Part shown: positions 14,287 to 22,678 of the stretch, piece by piece | How the letters are laid out: each line of letters begins with the position of its first letter | How positions within the stretch are numbered: the stretch's first letter is position 1 | Origin: an uncultured Flavobacteriales bacterium | GTDB taxonomy: Bacteria > Bacteroidota > Bacteroidia > Palsa-965 | Direction: 5' to 3' | Assembly (NCBI GenBank): GCA_937974275.1 | Contig: CALJIF010000142.1 | Coordinates: 1 to 38,590 of the forward strand | Length of the DNA: 38,590 nt | The notes under the pieces: generated by a model | Told to the model about the DNA's origin: nothing | Seen by the model: the letters and a program-made list of their open reading frames with translations, nothing else | Databases searched by the model: none | Program-made: the position numbers and the translations under genes

Positions 14287-17106
14287 TTACTTCGATAAGT
14301 ACAGATTGCGTTCGGAATATACTTGCAAGAAATATTCGTCCTTCAAATCATCGATGAAGTAAATTGCTTCGCCGGTTGACTTCATTTCAGGGCCCAATTC
14401 TTTTTGCACATCCGGGAATTTCTCGTAAGAGAACACCGGGATCTTAATGGCGTATCCTTTGCGCTTTGGTTCGAATTTAAAGTCAGTCACTTTATTCGCA
14501 CCCAACATCACTTTAGTAGCGTAGTTCACATAAGGTTCATCATATGCTTTTGCGATAAACGGCACAGTACGTGAAGCACGCGGATTTGCTTCGATGATGT
14601 AGACAATTTCATCCTTTACCGCGAACTGAATATTCAACAAACCAACCGTTTTTAATGCTACAGCTATTCGCTTGGTATATTCTTCTATTTGCTGCATTAC
14701 CTTTTCTGACAAATCGAATGGTGGCAGAACAGCATACGAGTCGCCGGAGTGAATTCCTGCAGGCTCAATATGCTCCATGATGCCGATGATGTATACATTT
14801 TCACCATCACAAATTGCATCTGCTTCAGCTTCAATTGCACCATCGAGGAAGTGATCCAGCAATACTTTATTACCCGGAATATCGTGCAACAATTTCACCA
14901 CGTGTTGTTCCAGCTCTTGTTCGTTCAACACAATTTTCATGCTCTGTCCGCCAAGCACGTATGACGGACGCACCAATAACGGAAAGCCCAATTCTTTCGC
15001 CAATTCAATGGCCTGATCGGCATCTTCAATGACGCCGAACTTCGGATAAGGAATGTTCTGGTCGCGTAACAACGATGAGAAACTTCCGCGATCTTCTGCT
15101 AAGTCTAACGATTTGAAATCGGTTCCGATAATTTTAATACCGTAACGATCCAACTTTTCAGCGAGTTTCAACGCCGTTTGTCCACCCAGCTGCACAATCA
15201 CGCCAACCGGATTTTCGAGCAAAATAATCTCGTAGATATGTTCCCAGAATACCGGCTCGAAATACAATTTATCCGCAACATTGAAATCTGTAGAAACTGT
15301 TTCCGGATTACAATTGATCATGATGGTATCGTAGCCGCATTCTTTCGCAGCCAACACACCATGTACACAAGAGTAATCGAATTCAATTCCTTGCCCGATA
15401 CGATTCGGACCTGAACCTAATACCACAATTTTCTTCTTATCCGAACGAATCGATTCATTCTCTGTTTCGAATGTTGAATAGTAATACGGCGTGCGTGCTT
15501 CAAACTCAGCAGCACAAGTATCCACTAATTTATAAGTGCGGTTAATATTAAAATCTTCCGTCCGCTTTTTAAATACTTCACTCTCCAAACAGCGCAACAA
15601 ATGTGCGATTTGACGATCCGCGTAACCTTTTTGTTTTGCTTCCCACATCAAATCTTTTGTAACCGATTGAATGTTGTAACGTTCTAATTCACGTTCAAAA
15701 ATCACCAACTCTTCAATTTGATTCAGGAACCAATGATCTATGCGCGTTAGTTTGTGAATCGTTTTTACGGAAATACCCAACTTCATGGCATCGTAAATCA
15801 TAAACAAACGATTCCATGATGGACGTTCCAATCCTGCCAGCAATTCCTGTTGGTTCGTATTTTCTTTGCCGTCTGCACCAAGACCGTTACGCTTAATTTC
15901 CAGACTCTGACAAGCTTTCTGCAAGGCTTCCTGGAACGAACGACCAATCGCCATTACCTCGCCTACCGATTTCATCTGGAATCCTAATTCGCGATTAGCA
16001 CCTTTGAATTTATCAAAGTTCCAGCGAGGAATTTTTACGATCACATAATCTAATGTGGGTTCGAAATACGCGGAAGTACTTAACGTGATTTGGTTCAACA
16101 ATTCATCCAGATGATAACCGATCGCCAACTTCGAAGCAATCTTTGCAATCGGATAACCTGTTGCTTTGGAAGCTAATGCAGATGAGCGCGAAACACGAGG
16201 ATTAATTTCAATCGCGATAATCTCTTCATCATTATCCGGACTAACGGCAAATTGTACGTTACATCCTCCGGCAAAATTCCCGATAGAACGCATCATTTTA
16301 ATGGCGAGCGTTCGCATCTTTTGATACGTGCTGTCCGACAATGTTTGAGCAGGAGCAACGGTGATTGAATCACCCGTATGCACACCCATAGGATCGAAAT
16401 TTTCGATAGAGCAAATGATGCATACGTTGTCATTCGCGTCACGTAATAATTCCAACTCAAACTCTTTCCAACCCAATACCGCTTTATCAATCAACACCTC
16501 GTGAATAGGTGAAGTTTGCAAACCACGATTTAACGCGCGATCAAATTCTTCTTTCTGATAAACAACAGCACCACCGCTTCCTCCCAAAGTGAACGACGGA
16601 CGAATAACTAAGGGAAAACCAAATTCCTGCGCAATTCCCTTTCCTTCGAGGAATGATTTTGCAATGCGAGATGGCGCCATTCCTACACCAATGCTTTCCA
16701 TCCGTGCACGGAACAAGTCGCGATCTTCAGTGACTTTAATCGCTTCAATGTCCACACCAATCATGCGCACATTATATTTTTCCCAAATACCCAGCTCATC
16801 GCATTTCATCGCAAGATTTAACGCCGTTTGTCCGCCCATGGTTGGCAGCACGGCATCGATCTTATGCTGTTCCAGAATTTTCACGATGGATTGCGAAGTA
16901 AGCGGCAATAAGTACACATTGTCAGCGGTTACTTTATCCGTCATAATGGTAGCCGGATTGCTATTGATGAGCGTAACCTCTATTCCTTCCTGACGCAAGG
17001 AACGAGCAGCTTGTGAACCGGAATAATCGAATTCGCAAGCCTGACCGATAACAATTGGTCCGCTTCCGATAATAAGTACGTGTTTAATGCTGGAATCCTT
17101 TGGCAT
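14287..17106 (-). CDS. carB: Carbamoyl-phosphate synthase large subunit, short form without the C-terminal regulatory domain
   Basis: 939 residues against about 1073 in E. coli. Both ATP-grasp halves are present: GSGPIVIGQACEFDYSGSQA near the start, GGQTALNLA, RPSFTLGGSGGAVV and EINPRVSRSSALASK in half one; GSGPNRIGQGIEFDYS, GGQTALKLAEK, RPSYVLGGQSMKIV and EANPRASRTVPFIAK in half two. The protein ends at about the boundary where the MGS-like allosteric domain would begin, so the UMP/ornithine/IMP site is absent. I recall similar short CarB proteins in other Bacteroidetes. It makes carbamoyl phosphate for pyrimidines and arginine together with CarA, which is not in this window. A TAACTTCG element lies 26 bases upstream. 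Confidence 0.97.
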   Translation of the reverse strand: MPKDSSIKHVLIIGSGPIVIGQACEFDYSGSQAARSLRQEGIEVTLINSNPATIMTDKVTADNVYLLPLTSQSIVKILEQHKIDAVLPTMGGQTALNLAMKCDELGIWEKYNVRMIGVDIEAIKVTEDRDLFRARMESIGVGMAPSRIAKSFLEGKGIAQEFGFPLVIRPSFTLGGSGGAVVYQKEEFDRALNRGLQTSPIHEVLIDKAVLGWKEFELELLRDANDNVCIICSIENFDPMGVHTGDSITVAPAQTLSDSTYQKMRTLAIKMMRSIGNFAGGCNVQFAVSPDNDEEIIAIEINPRVSRSSALASKATGYPIAKIASKLAIGYHLDELLNQITLSTSAYFEPTLDYVIVKIPRWNFDKFKGANRELGFQMKSVGEVMAIGRSFQEALQKACQSLEIKRNGLGADGKENTNQQELLAGLERPSWNRLFMIYDAMKLGISVKTIHKLTRIDHWFLNQIEELVIFERELERYNIQSVTKDLMWEAKQKGYADRQIAHLLRCLESEVFKKRTEDFNINRTYKLVDTCAAEFEARTPYYYSTFETENESIRSDKKKIVVLGSGPNRIGQGIEFDYSCVHGVLAAKECGYDTIMINCNPETVSTDFNVADKLYFEPVFWEHIYEIILLENPVGVIVQLGGQTALKLAEKLDRYGIKIIGTDFKSLDLAEDRGSFSSLLRDQNIPYPKFGVIEDADQAIELAKELGFPLLVRPSYVLGGQSMKIVLNEQELEQHVVKLLHDIPGNKVLLDHFLDGAIEAEADAICDGENVYIIGIMEHIEPAGIHSGDSYAVLPPFDLSEKVMQQIEEYTKRIAVALKTVGLLNIQFAVKDEIVYIIEANPRASRTVPFIAKAYDEPYVNYATKVMLGANKVTDFKFEPKRKGYAIKIPVFSYEKFPDVQKELGPEMKSTGEAIYFIDDLKDEYFLQVYSERNLYLSK

Positions 17107-17132
17107 AGCGCGATTGGTGCTTAAAAATCACG

Positions 17133-17140
17133 CGAAGTTA
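17133..17140 (-). promoter_or_regulatory. Putative -7 element of carB
   Basis: The minus strand reads TAACTTCG, 7/8 to TAnnTTTG, 26 bases before the carB ATG at 17106. The same TAnnTTCG variant precedes ispE and mtgA. The gap between carB and rpmH shows nothing else except the rpmH terminator. Confidence 0.4.
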
Positions 17141-17280
17141 GGGCTAAATGCCTTTTTTATGGGAATTAGTTATTAAACACGTATTAACAAAACAACCGAA
17201 TTCATTGGGCATGAACAGTATAGGTTGCGCACGAAAGGAATTAAATCATGAACGCGGAACACTATGTATTTTTGGTGAAG

Positions 17281-17315
17281 GAAATAAAAAAGCGAGTCCC
17301 GAAAACGAGACTCGC
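17281..17315 (-). terminator. Intrinsic terminator of rpmH
   Basis: GCGAGTC (17292-17298) pairs with GACTCGC (17309-17315). On the minus strand the stem is followed by TTTTTTATTT (complement of 17282-17291), a classical U-tract. It ends the rpmH transcript before carB. Confidence 0.85.
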
Positions 17316-17338
17316 CAATATCATGAATTTGCCGGATA

Positions 17339-17497
17339 CTATCGCTTGTGGCTTCCTTCGCTGGAAACCGTCAATTTCTTACGTCCACGTGCACGACGAG
17401 CAGCCAATACACGGCGACCATTAGGAGTTGACATGCGCTCACGGAATCCGTGCTTATTGCGACGCTTGCGATTGGAAGGCTGGAAAGTACGTTTCAT
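17339..17497 (-). CDS. rpmH: 50S ribosomal protein L34
   Basis: A 52-residue ORF on the minus strand, below the length cut-off of ordinary ORF lists. It reads MKRTFQPSNRKRRNKHGFR, then RMSTPNGRRVLAARRARGRK, ending SSEGSHKR. This is L34: the MKRTFQPS start, the RKRRNKHGFRERM core and NGRRVLAARRARGRK are invariant family features. Small basic protein of the large ribosomal subunit. The downstream neighbour is carB rather than rnpA, so the usual rpmH-rnpA pairing is not seen on this side. It has its own strong promoter upstream and its own terminator downstream and appears to be a single-gene unit. Confidence 0.97.
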   Translation of the reverse strand: MKRTFQPSNRKRRNKHGFRERMSTPNGRRVLAARRARGRKKLTVSSEGSHKR

Positions 17498-17529
17498 CTC
17501 AGTAAGTTCTTGTTATAAAAATCGGATGG

Positions 17530-17560
17530 CAAAGATAAGTGATTTCCGCAACGATACAAA
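17530..17560 (-). promoter_or_regulatory. Promoter of rpmH, full -33/-7 consensus
   Basis: The minus strand has TTTG (complement of 17557-17560), 19 bases, then TATCTTTG (complement of 17530-17537): a perfect Bacteroidetes promoter. The -7 element is 32 bases before the ATG, leaving a leader of about 25 bases. It is the best promoter in the window. Confidence 0.8.
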
Positions 17561-17662
17561 TGAACCGTGAAATAATTTCTAAAATACTGTATTTCAGTCC
17601 AATAGAAATTCATCTTCAGCGTGGCTACAATAATTCTCCACCCTCGCACGACAACAACACCA

Positions 17663-17691
17663 TTGCTTCACTCAGGAAACGCCTACATTTG
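17663..17691 (+). promoter_or_regulatory. Promoter of the ABC exporter gene
   Basis: TTG (17663-17665), 18 bases, then TACATTTG (17684-17691), a perfect -7 element. The ATG is 18 bases further on, giving a leader of roughly 12 bases. Confidence 0.7.
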
Positions 17692-17709
17692 CGGCGCTAA
17701 AATACAATT

Positions 17710-19512
17710 ATGGCCAAACGGAATCTCGCAGGGAATGGAAAAAAAACGGCTGACGTGCCTAAGGCGAAAATTACTCCTAATTCGCTGAAACGCTTCTTCC
17801 GCTTGTTCCGTTATATGAACGGCCATCGTTGGAAATTCGCGTTGGCTTTGTTGTTTCTCGGATTAACCAGCGCAGTTGCTTTAATTTTCCCCAGCTTAAC
17901 CGGCGATTTAATTCAGGCCAGCGATGAATCGATGGAATCCATCAATCGTAACGGTTTGTATTTATTGATTCTGTTTGCCGCACAAGCCTTCTTCTCGTTC
18001 ATGCGCGTGATGTTGTTCAGCAACGTCACTGAGAATACATTATTCAACTTGCGGACATCGGTTTACAATCATCTCATTCGTATGCCCATGTCGTATTTTT
18101 CTCAGAAGCGTGTAGGTGAATTGGTGAGTCGTATTACAGCCGACGTTGCACAAATCGGAGATACGTTTACCACAACATTAGCAGAATTTTTACGACAACT
18201 GGTGATCATCATTGGTGGTACGGTTGCGTTGTTTCTTATTTCACCCAAACTTGCCTTGTACATGCTGGCAACTTTGCCGGTAATCGCTATTATCGCTGTG
18301 GTGTTTGGTCGTGCCGTTCGGAAATATTCGCGTAAGTCTCAAGATTTGGTGGCAGAATCCACCACCGTATTGGATGAATCGTTGCAGGCTATTGCCAGTG
18401 TAAAATCCTACGTAAATGAGTTTTTTGAGATGAAGCGTTATCGCAAAACGACGCACGAAATCTTATCACTCAACATCAAACTGGGAATTCTTCGTGCAGC
18501 ATTTGTATCGTTTATCATCTTCTGCATGTTCGGAGCGATCATCTTTCTTATCTGGAAAGCATTACAGTTCCAATACACCGGAGAAATTACCACGGGTCAA
18601 TTAACCTCGTTCCTGTTGTATTCTGTGTTTATTGGCGCTTCCATAGGTGGAATTGCGGAACAATATGCACAAGTCCAAAAAGCTGTAGGAGCAACAGAAC
18701 GCATGCTCGATATTCTGGAAGAAGAGAACGAAGACATTCATGCACGAACACACACATACAAAAAACTCAAAGGTTCGGTTGACTTTGTGAATGTACGATT
18801 TAACTATCCATCCCGTGCGGATGTAGAAGTACTTCAGGGAATTTCATTCAACGTGCAGCCGGGGCAAACCGTGGCAATTGTAGGACCTAGTGGAAGTGGC
18901 AAATCGACAATTACACAACTTTTGCTGCGATTTTACGATCCTGCCTCCGGAACAATATTGTACGATGGTAAAGACGCACGTGAATATTCATTGACAGAAC
19001 TTCGTGAAAACATGGCCATCGTTCCGCAAGATGTGTTGCTGTTTGGCGGTAGTATTCGTGAAAATATTGCTTACGGAAAACCGGATGCAACGATGGATGA
19101 AATTGTCGAAGCTGCGCGTAAGGCAAACGCATTGAGTTTTATCGAATCGTTTCCGGATCAATTCAACACTGTCGTTGGTGATCGTGGCATTCAATTGTCG
19201 GGCGGACAGCGTCAACGTATTGCCATTGCGCGTGCCGTATTGAAAAATCCGTCCATATTAATTTTAGATGAAGCTACTTCATCACTGGATTCGGAAAGCG
19301 AACGCGCGGTGCAACAAGCATTGGATCAATTGATGATTGGTCGTACATCATTTGTTATTGCGCACCGTCTTTCAACGATTCGTAACGCAGATAAAATTCT
19401 GGTGATTGAAAAAGGACGTGTTGTTGAAGAAGGCACGCACGACGAACTAATGCGTGTAGAGAGCGGTCTATACCGAAGCCTGAGTCGTTTGCAATTCCAG
19501 CCCTTGGATTAA
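17710..19512 (+). CDS. ABC exporter, fused permease and ATPase (MsbA-like)
   Basis: 600 residues, the usual length of a half-transporter. Six membrane helices lie within residues 40-335 (first FALALLFLGLTSAVALIF; fifth and sixth FVSFIIFCMFGAIIFLIW and FLLYSVFIGASIGGI). The ATPase domain follows: GPSGSGKST near 393 (Walker A), LSGGQRQR near 496 (signature), ILILDEATSSLD near 517 (Walker B) and AHRLST near 550 (H-loop). It would work as a homodimer exporting lipid, lipid-linked sugar or drug. MsbA (lipid A flippase) is the closest well-known relative, but similarity alone does not fix the substrate. Its stop TAA is immediately followed by the stop of convergent rsmG (TAATTA). Confidence 0.94.
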   Translation: MAKRNLAGNGKKTADVPKAKITPNSLKRFFRLFRYMNGHRWKFALALLFLGLTSAVALIFPSLTGDLIQASDESMESINRNGLYLLILFAAQAFFSFMRVMLFSNVTENTLFNLRTSVYNHLIRMPMSYFSQKRVGELVSRITADVAQIGDTFTTTLAEFLRQLVIIIGGTVALFLISPKLALYMLATLPVIAIIAVVFGRAVRKYSRKSQDLVAESTTVLDESLQAIASVKSYVNEFFEMKRYRKTTHEILSLNIKLGILRAAFVSFIIFCMFGAIIFLIWKALQFQYTGEITTGQLTSFLLYSVFIGASIGGIAEQYAQVQKAVGATERMLDILEEENEDIHARTHTYKKLKGSVDFVNVRFNYPSRADVEVLQGISFNVQPGQTVAIVGPSGSGKSTITQLLLRFYDPASGTILYDGKDAREYSLTELRENMAIVPQDVLLFGGSIRENIAYGKPDATMDEIVEAARKANALSFIESFPDQFNTVVGDRGIQLSGGQRQRIAIARAVLKNPSILILDEATSSLDSESERAVQQALDQLMIGRTSFVIAHRLSTIRNADKILVIEKGRVVEEGTHDELMRVESGLYRSLSRLQFQPLD

Positions 19513-20145
19513 TTATCCGAACGGAACGTAAATGACTTTTTTCGTTTCAAAAAATTCTTCTTTAAAGAAATCGGATATCGCATATTCGACCATTCGTTTA
19601 CGCACGCTGTGTAACTCTTCGCGTAAATCTCCGCCTTTCAACAATAACCAACCGTTGGGAATGGCGTTAATTTGTTTTGTCGCGACAAGTCTTGATGACC
19701 ATCGGTAAATTTCTTCCCAAGGCGCCACCGCTCTGGATATTACAAAATCGTATTTCGTGCGCAGTTCTTCTGCCCTTTTTTGTTCCGCAACAACGTTGGT
19801 TAATTGTAACGCTTCCGCTACTTCTTTCACCACTTTAATTTTCTTGCCGATAGAATCGACCAGGTGAAATTTAGTTTCGGGAAACATGATGGCTAGCGGA
19901 ATTCCGGGAAATCCTCCACCTGTACCGATATCAAGCACTTGCGTACCGGGAACAAATCGCACCACTTTAGCAATAGCCAAACTATGTAATACATGATGCG
20001 TATAAAAAGCATCCATGTCTTTTCGGGAAATCACATTGATTTGTGCATTCCACTCCTCGTACAATGCACGCAATGCTTCAAAGCGTTGCTGCTGTTGCGT
20101 ATCAAGATTCGGAAAATACTTGAGAATTTGTTCTGTACCCGTCAT
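19513..20145 (-). CDS. rsmG: 16S rRNA (guanine527-N7)-methyltransferase RsmG
   Basis: 210 residues, the expected length. The SAM-binding motif is VLDIGTGGGFPGIPLA, followed by HLVDSIGKKIKVVKEVA. The N-terminal YFPNLDTQQQQRFEALRALY and INVISRKDMDAFYTHHVLHS are family signatures, as is the VISRAVAPW block. It methylates G527 of 16S rRNA; in other bacteria its loss gives low-level streptomycin resistance. Its start codon overlaps the stop of the sigma-factor gene by one base (TAATG on the minus strand), so the three minus-strand genes here form one operon. Confidence 0.97.
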   Translation of the reverse strand: MTGTEQILKYFPNLDTQQQQRFEALRALYEEWNAQINVISRKDMDAFYTHHVLHSLAIAKVVRFVPGTQVLDIGTGGGFPGIPLAIMFPETKFHLVDSIGKKIKVVKEVAEALQLTNVVAEQKRAEELRTKYDFVISRAVAPWEEIYRWSSRLVATKQINAIPNGWLLLKGGDLREELHSVRKRMVEYAISDFFKEEFFETKKVIYVPFG

Positions 20146-20759
20146 TAGATTTTTCCTTGGGTATTTTTCAGCACGTTGTACAAAAACTCGCGTGCACGAA
20201 ACAATTGCGCTTTCACCGTGCCCAAAGGCAGATCAAGTTCTGCTGAAATTTCCTCGTACGACATTTCTTTGAAATAACGCATCTCGATTAATGTGCGGTA
20301 ACGCGGTTTAAGTTTATCTACCAATTCACGCAGCATCATGATCTTTTGTTTCTTCATGATGTGTTCTTCCGGATCCAATCCCTGAGAACGAATATCCATC
20401 ATCATTTCACCACCTTCTTCATCTTCCAAAGGACGATCGATGGAGAATGTATTTTTTCGTTTACGGCGTATATAATCGATCGCGTTATTGGTTGCAATAC
20501 GAAACAACCATGTAGAAAATGCAAAGTTGGGCGTGTATTGTGACAAGCGCTTAAAGGCTTTTCCGAATGCTTCAATGGTTAAATCTTCCGCATCATCCTT
20601 GTTGTTCACCATTTTGAGCAACATGAAATAAACGGATTCGCGATAACGACCCATCAATTCGGCATACGCCTTCTGATCGCCTTCATCGATAGCCTTACGT
20701 ACGAGTTTATAATCGTACAAAGCTTTGTCCGAAAGATGTTCGTTTTCTTCTAGTTCCAT
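20145..20759 (-). CDS. RNA polymerase sigma factor, ECF type (sigma-70 regions 2 and 4)
   Basis: 204 residues. Region 2 includes DDAEDLTIEAFGKAFKRLSQ and FSTWLFRIATNNAIDYIRRK (DNA melting and -10 recognition). A charged linker (RPLEDEEGGEMMMD) follows, then region 4 with YRTLIEMRYFKEMSYEEISA and LPLGTVKAQLFRARE (helix-turn-helix). It directs RNA polymerase to a promoter set that cannot be predicted. No anti-sigma gene is adjacent, which is unusual for a classical ECF system but common for this Bacteroidetes type. It is translationally coupled on both sides: 10-base overlap with the glycosyltransferase upstream and one-base overlap with rsmG downstream. Confidence 0.95.
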   Translation of the reverse strand: MELEENEHLSDKALYDYKLVRKAIDEGDQKAYAELMGRYRESVYFMLLKMVNNKDDAEDLTIEAFGKAFKRLSQYTPNFAFSTWLFRIATNNAIDYIRRKRKNTFSIDRPLEDEEGGEMMMDIRSQGLDPEEHIMKKQKIMMLRELVDKLKPRYRTLIEMRYFKEMSYEEISAELDLPLGTVKAQLFRAREFLYNVLKNTQGKI

Positions 20760-21892
20760 TTGCGTTTGCGCTGCAATTTACGGGCAATTGTGATTACAGG
20801 ATAGAATATCATGAAAAACAATTCGAAAAGCGGAATAAACGGAATCAAATCCTTTTCTCCCAACTTTCTCAACCCTATGCTAAAGATAATCATTTGAAGC
20901 AGTAGGCGGAAACCAATCACGCCCAGAACGACATACGGCTGAAATTGAACGACCAATAACACCGCTGCAACCGCGAAGAACAACCATTGCTGCAAAACAT
21001 ACCAACCTAACAGGAATTTATGGTATGATTTATAACGATGACCGGTTTGCAGATGACGTTTTTTCTGTCTCCACCAGCCTTTCCATTCAGCTTTTGGCTC
21101 TGAAAAAGTAACCGCGCTTATATCCAGTTCTACACTCACATTCGTTGGAGTAGCGGTTTCATTCACAAATAAATCATCATCACCGGATTCGATGTGGTAG
21201 TGAGACGCGAAACCTTTGTTTTTGAAAAACAACGACTTGGTGTAAGCTAAATTTCTGCCAACCCCCATATATGTGCGGCCTGCCAATGCAAACCCTAAAT
21301 ATTGCAAAGCTATTACTGCAGCATCAAAACGAATCAGTTTATTCAAAAATCCGGATTTACGGAAAAACGCTCCGTATCCTAAAACAATTTCCTTCCCCGG
21401 CTGAAATCCGGCCACCATACGTTTCAACCATTGATCAGAACTTGGTTGACAATCAGCATCTGTAAGAATAATATGTTCGTTTGCAGCTCCTTTAATACCC
21501 ATCATCACAGCAACCTTCTTTCCGTGCTGATAATATTCATCTTCTTTTATCGTAACCACCTTTAAGAATGGATACTTCGCGGCAAATTCTTTTAGAATAT
21601 CTGCAGTATTATCCAGCGAACAATCGTTCACCACAACCACCTCGTACTTCGGATAATCTTGTTGCAATACCAAAGGCAAAAACCTTACCAGATTATCATC
21701 TTCATTGCGAGCGCAAATCACAACCGAAACTTCAGGTAACTCATCAGGAATTGCAGATGGTTTATGACGAAACACGCGTGTATAAAACCATAACCAATAC
21801 CAAATCATTACCAGCAAAGCGAACATCATCACCCAAAAAAGGATCATGAATACACCGGGAGTTAAAATATCGTGGAGAATTGCGTCTATCAT
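20750..21892 (-). CDS. Membrane-bound family 2 glycosyltransferase
   Basis: 380 residues. An N-terminal membrane helix (residues 13-36) is followed by a GT-A catalytic domain: VSVVICARNEDDNLVRFLP, VVVVNDCSLDNTADIL, LTDADCQPSSDQW and a DDDLF motif. C-terminal helices (about 290-325 and 345-365) follow. The layout resembles processive or lipid-linked GT2 enzymes acting at the inner face of the cytoplasmic membrane. The substrate is unknown. It is first of the operon with the sigma factor and rsmG. A perfect TACCTTTG lies eight bases upstream of the ATG. Confidence 0.93.
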   Translation of the reverse strand: MIDAILHDILTPGVFMILFWVMMFALLVMIWYWLWFYTRVFRHKPSAIPDELPEVSVVICARNEDDNLVRFLPLVLQQDYPKYEVVVVNDCSLDNTADILKEFAAKYPFLKVVTIKEDEYYQHGKKVAVMMGIKGAANEHIILTDADCQPSSDQWLKRMVAGFQPGKEIVLGYGAFFRKSGFLNKLIRFDAAVIALQYLGFALAGRTYMGVGRNLAYTKSLFFKNKGFASHYHIESGDDDLFVNETATPTNVSVELDISAVTFSEPKAEWKGWWRQKKRHLQTGHRYKSYHKFLLGWYVLQQWLFFAVAAVLLVVQFQPYVVLGVIGFRLLLQMIIFSIGLRKLGEKDLIPFIPLFELFFMIFYPVITIARKLQRKRKWN

Positions 21893-21900
21893 CGGGCAAA

Positions 21901-21908
21901 CAAAGGTA
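21901..21908 (-). promoter_or_regulatory. -7 promoter element of the glycosyltransferase/sigma/rsmG operon
   Basis: The minus strand reads TACCTTTG, perfect TAnnTTTG, eight bases before the ATG at 21892, so the leader would be only a few bases at most. The rest of the 207-base divergent gap 21893-22099 holds a 12-base palindrome at 21967-21978 and no gene. Confidence 0.6.
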
Positions 21909-21966
21909 ACCGCAGTAGTAACGGCGCTTGGTGACCATTAGCGCATGATTTGAACAAAGAAATTAA

Positions 21967-21978
21967 CACTCCGGAGTG
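21967..21978. repeat. 12-base perfect palindrome CACTCCGGAGTG
   Basis: A perfect inverted repeat in the divergent gap between the glycosyltransferase operon and the exported protein gene at 22100. It could be an operator; as a hairpin it is too short to be a convincing terminator. Confidence 0.35.
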
Positions 21979-22099
21979 ACTTTTCGGCTTAACTGTGTAT
22001 ATGCCACGAAACTTATCTCACAAATCAATGACATCGGCATGTCAGACAGAATATGTAAATTGGCGAATCAGAATATAATCAACCTTTAAACCACCTTTT

Positions 22100-22651
22100 A
22101 TGAAGCGTTTCCTCACCCCAACAATCGCAATCGTATTACTATTTATTGCTACAGCATTTACTGCAGCGGACAGCAAGAATTTAAATTTCACGATCAAAAA
22201 AGGAGTGTTCTCCGCTAATGGTAAAAACATTACTCCCAATTGGAAATCTTCCGTTTGTACCGATGTTCTGGGTGAAGATTATCGTGTATTAAACAAATCA
22301 AATTACGTAATGACTTATGATGATTTGGGCGTTGTAGTTTTTGAACGTAAATACAATGAAAAGCGAAACGGTGAATTATCCGAAATACAGTTTTATTATC
22401 AGGTTGATGAAACCAGTACAGTTGGTGCAACCAGCACTTATAAAGGAGTTTTAAAAATCGACAAACTTGAAGTTCGTCGTGAGTTAAAATCATCCGAAGT
22501 ATTTAAAAAACTTAAAAAGTGGAAGCGCGAAAAAGCGTTCGGCACTGGGAATTATCGATTGTCGAAAGATAAAATTTACATCTACTTCCAGTTTAACGAA
22601 GAGGAAACTAAACTCATGAAAGTTTCTATAGGCGAAGACCGCAGGAAATAG
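22100..22651 (+). CDS. Exported protein of unknown function
   Basis: 183 residues. A signal peptide is clear (MKRFLTPTIAIVLLFIATAF, cleavage after TAADS or nearby). The mature part is small, lysine-rich and beta-strand-like: NFTIKKGVFSANGKNITPNW, YVMTYDDLGVVVFERKY, SEIQFYYQVDE, then a charged helix (VFKKLKKWKREKA) and a final strand pair IYIYFQFNEEETKLMKVSI. There is one cysteine (CTDVLG). I do not recognise the family. It is preceded by a long gap and followed 27 bases later by tgt, which has its own promoter-like element, so it may be a single-gene unit. Confidence 0.75.
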   Translation: MKRFLTPTIAIVLLFIATAFTAADSKNLNFTIKKGVFSANGKNITPNWKSSVCTDVLGEDYRVLNKSNYVMTYDDLGVVVFERKYNEKRNGELSEIQFYYQVDETSTVGATSTYKGVLKIDKLEVRRELKSSEVFKKLKKWKREKAFGTGNYRLSKDKIYIYFQFNEEETKLMKVSIGEDRRK

Positions 22652-22664
22652 TTGAATTAGGCGT

Positions 22665-22672
22665 TACCTTTG
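22665..22672 (+). promoter_or_regulatory. -7 promoter element of tgt
   Basis: TACCTTTG, perfect TAnnTTTG, six bases before the GTG at 22679. A -33 TTTG at the usual spacing is not seen. Confidence 0.55.
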
Positions 22673-22678
22673 CGCCAC

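Noticed and set aside
16589..16993. 134-codon plus-strand frame inside carB
   Set aside because: Antisense shadow of the first ATP-grasp domain.
17148..17570. 140-codon plus-strand open frame over rpmH
   Set aside because: It overlaps rpmH, which is certain, on the opposite strand, and its protein has no recognisable features.
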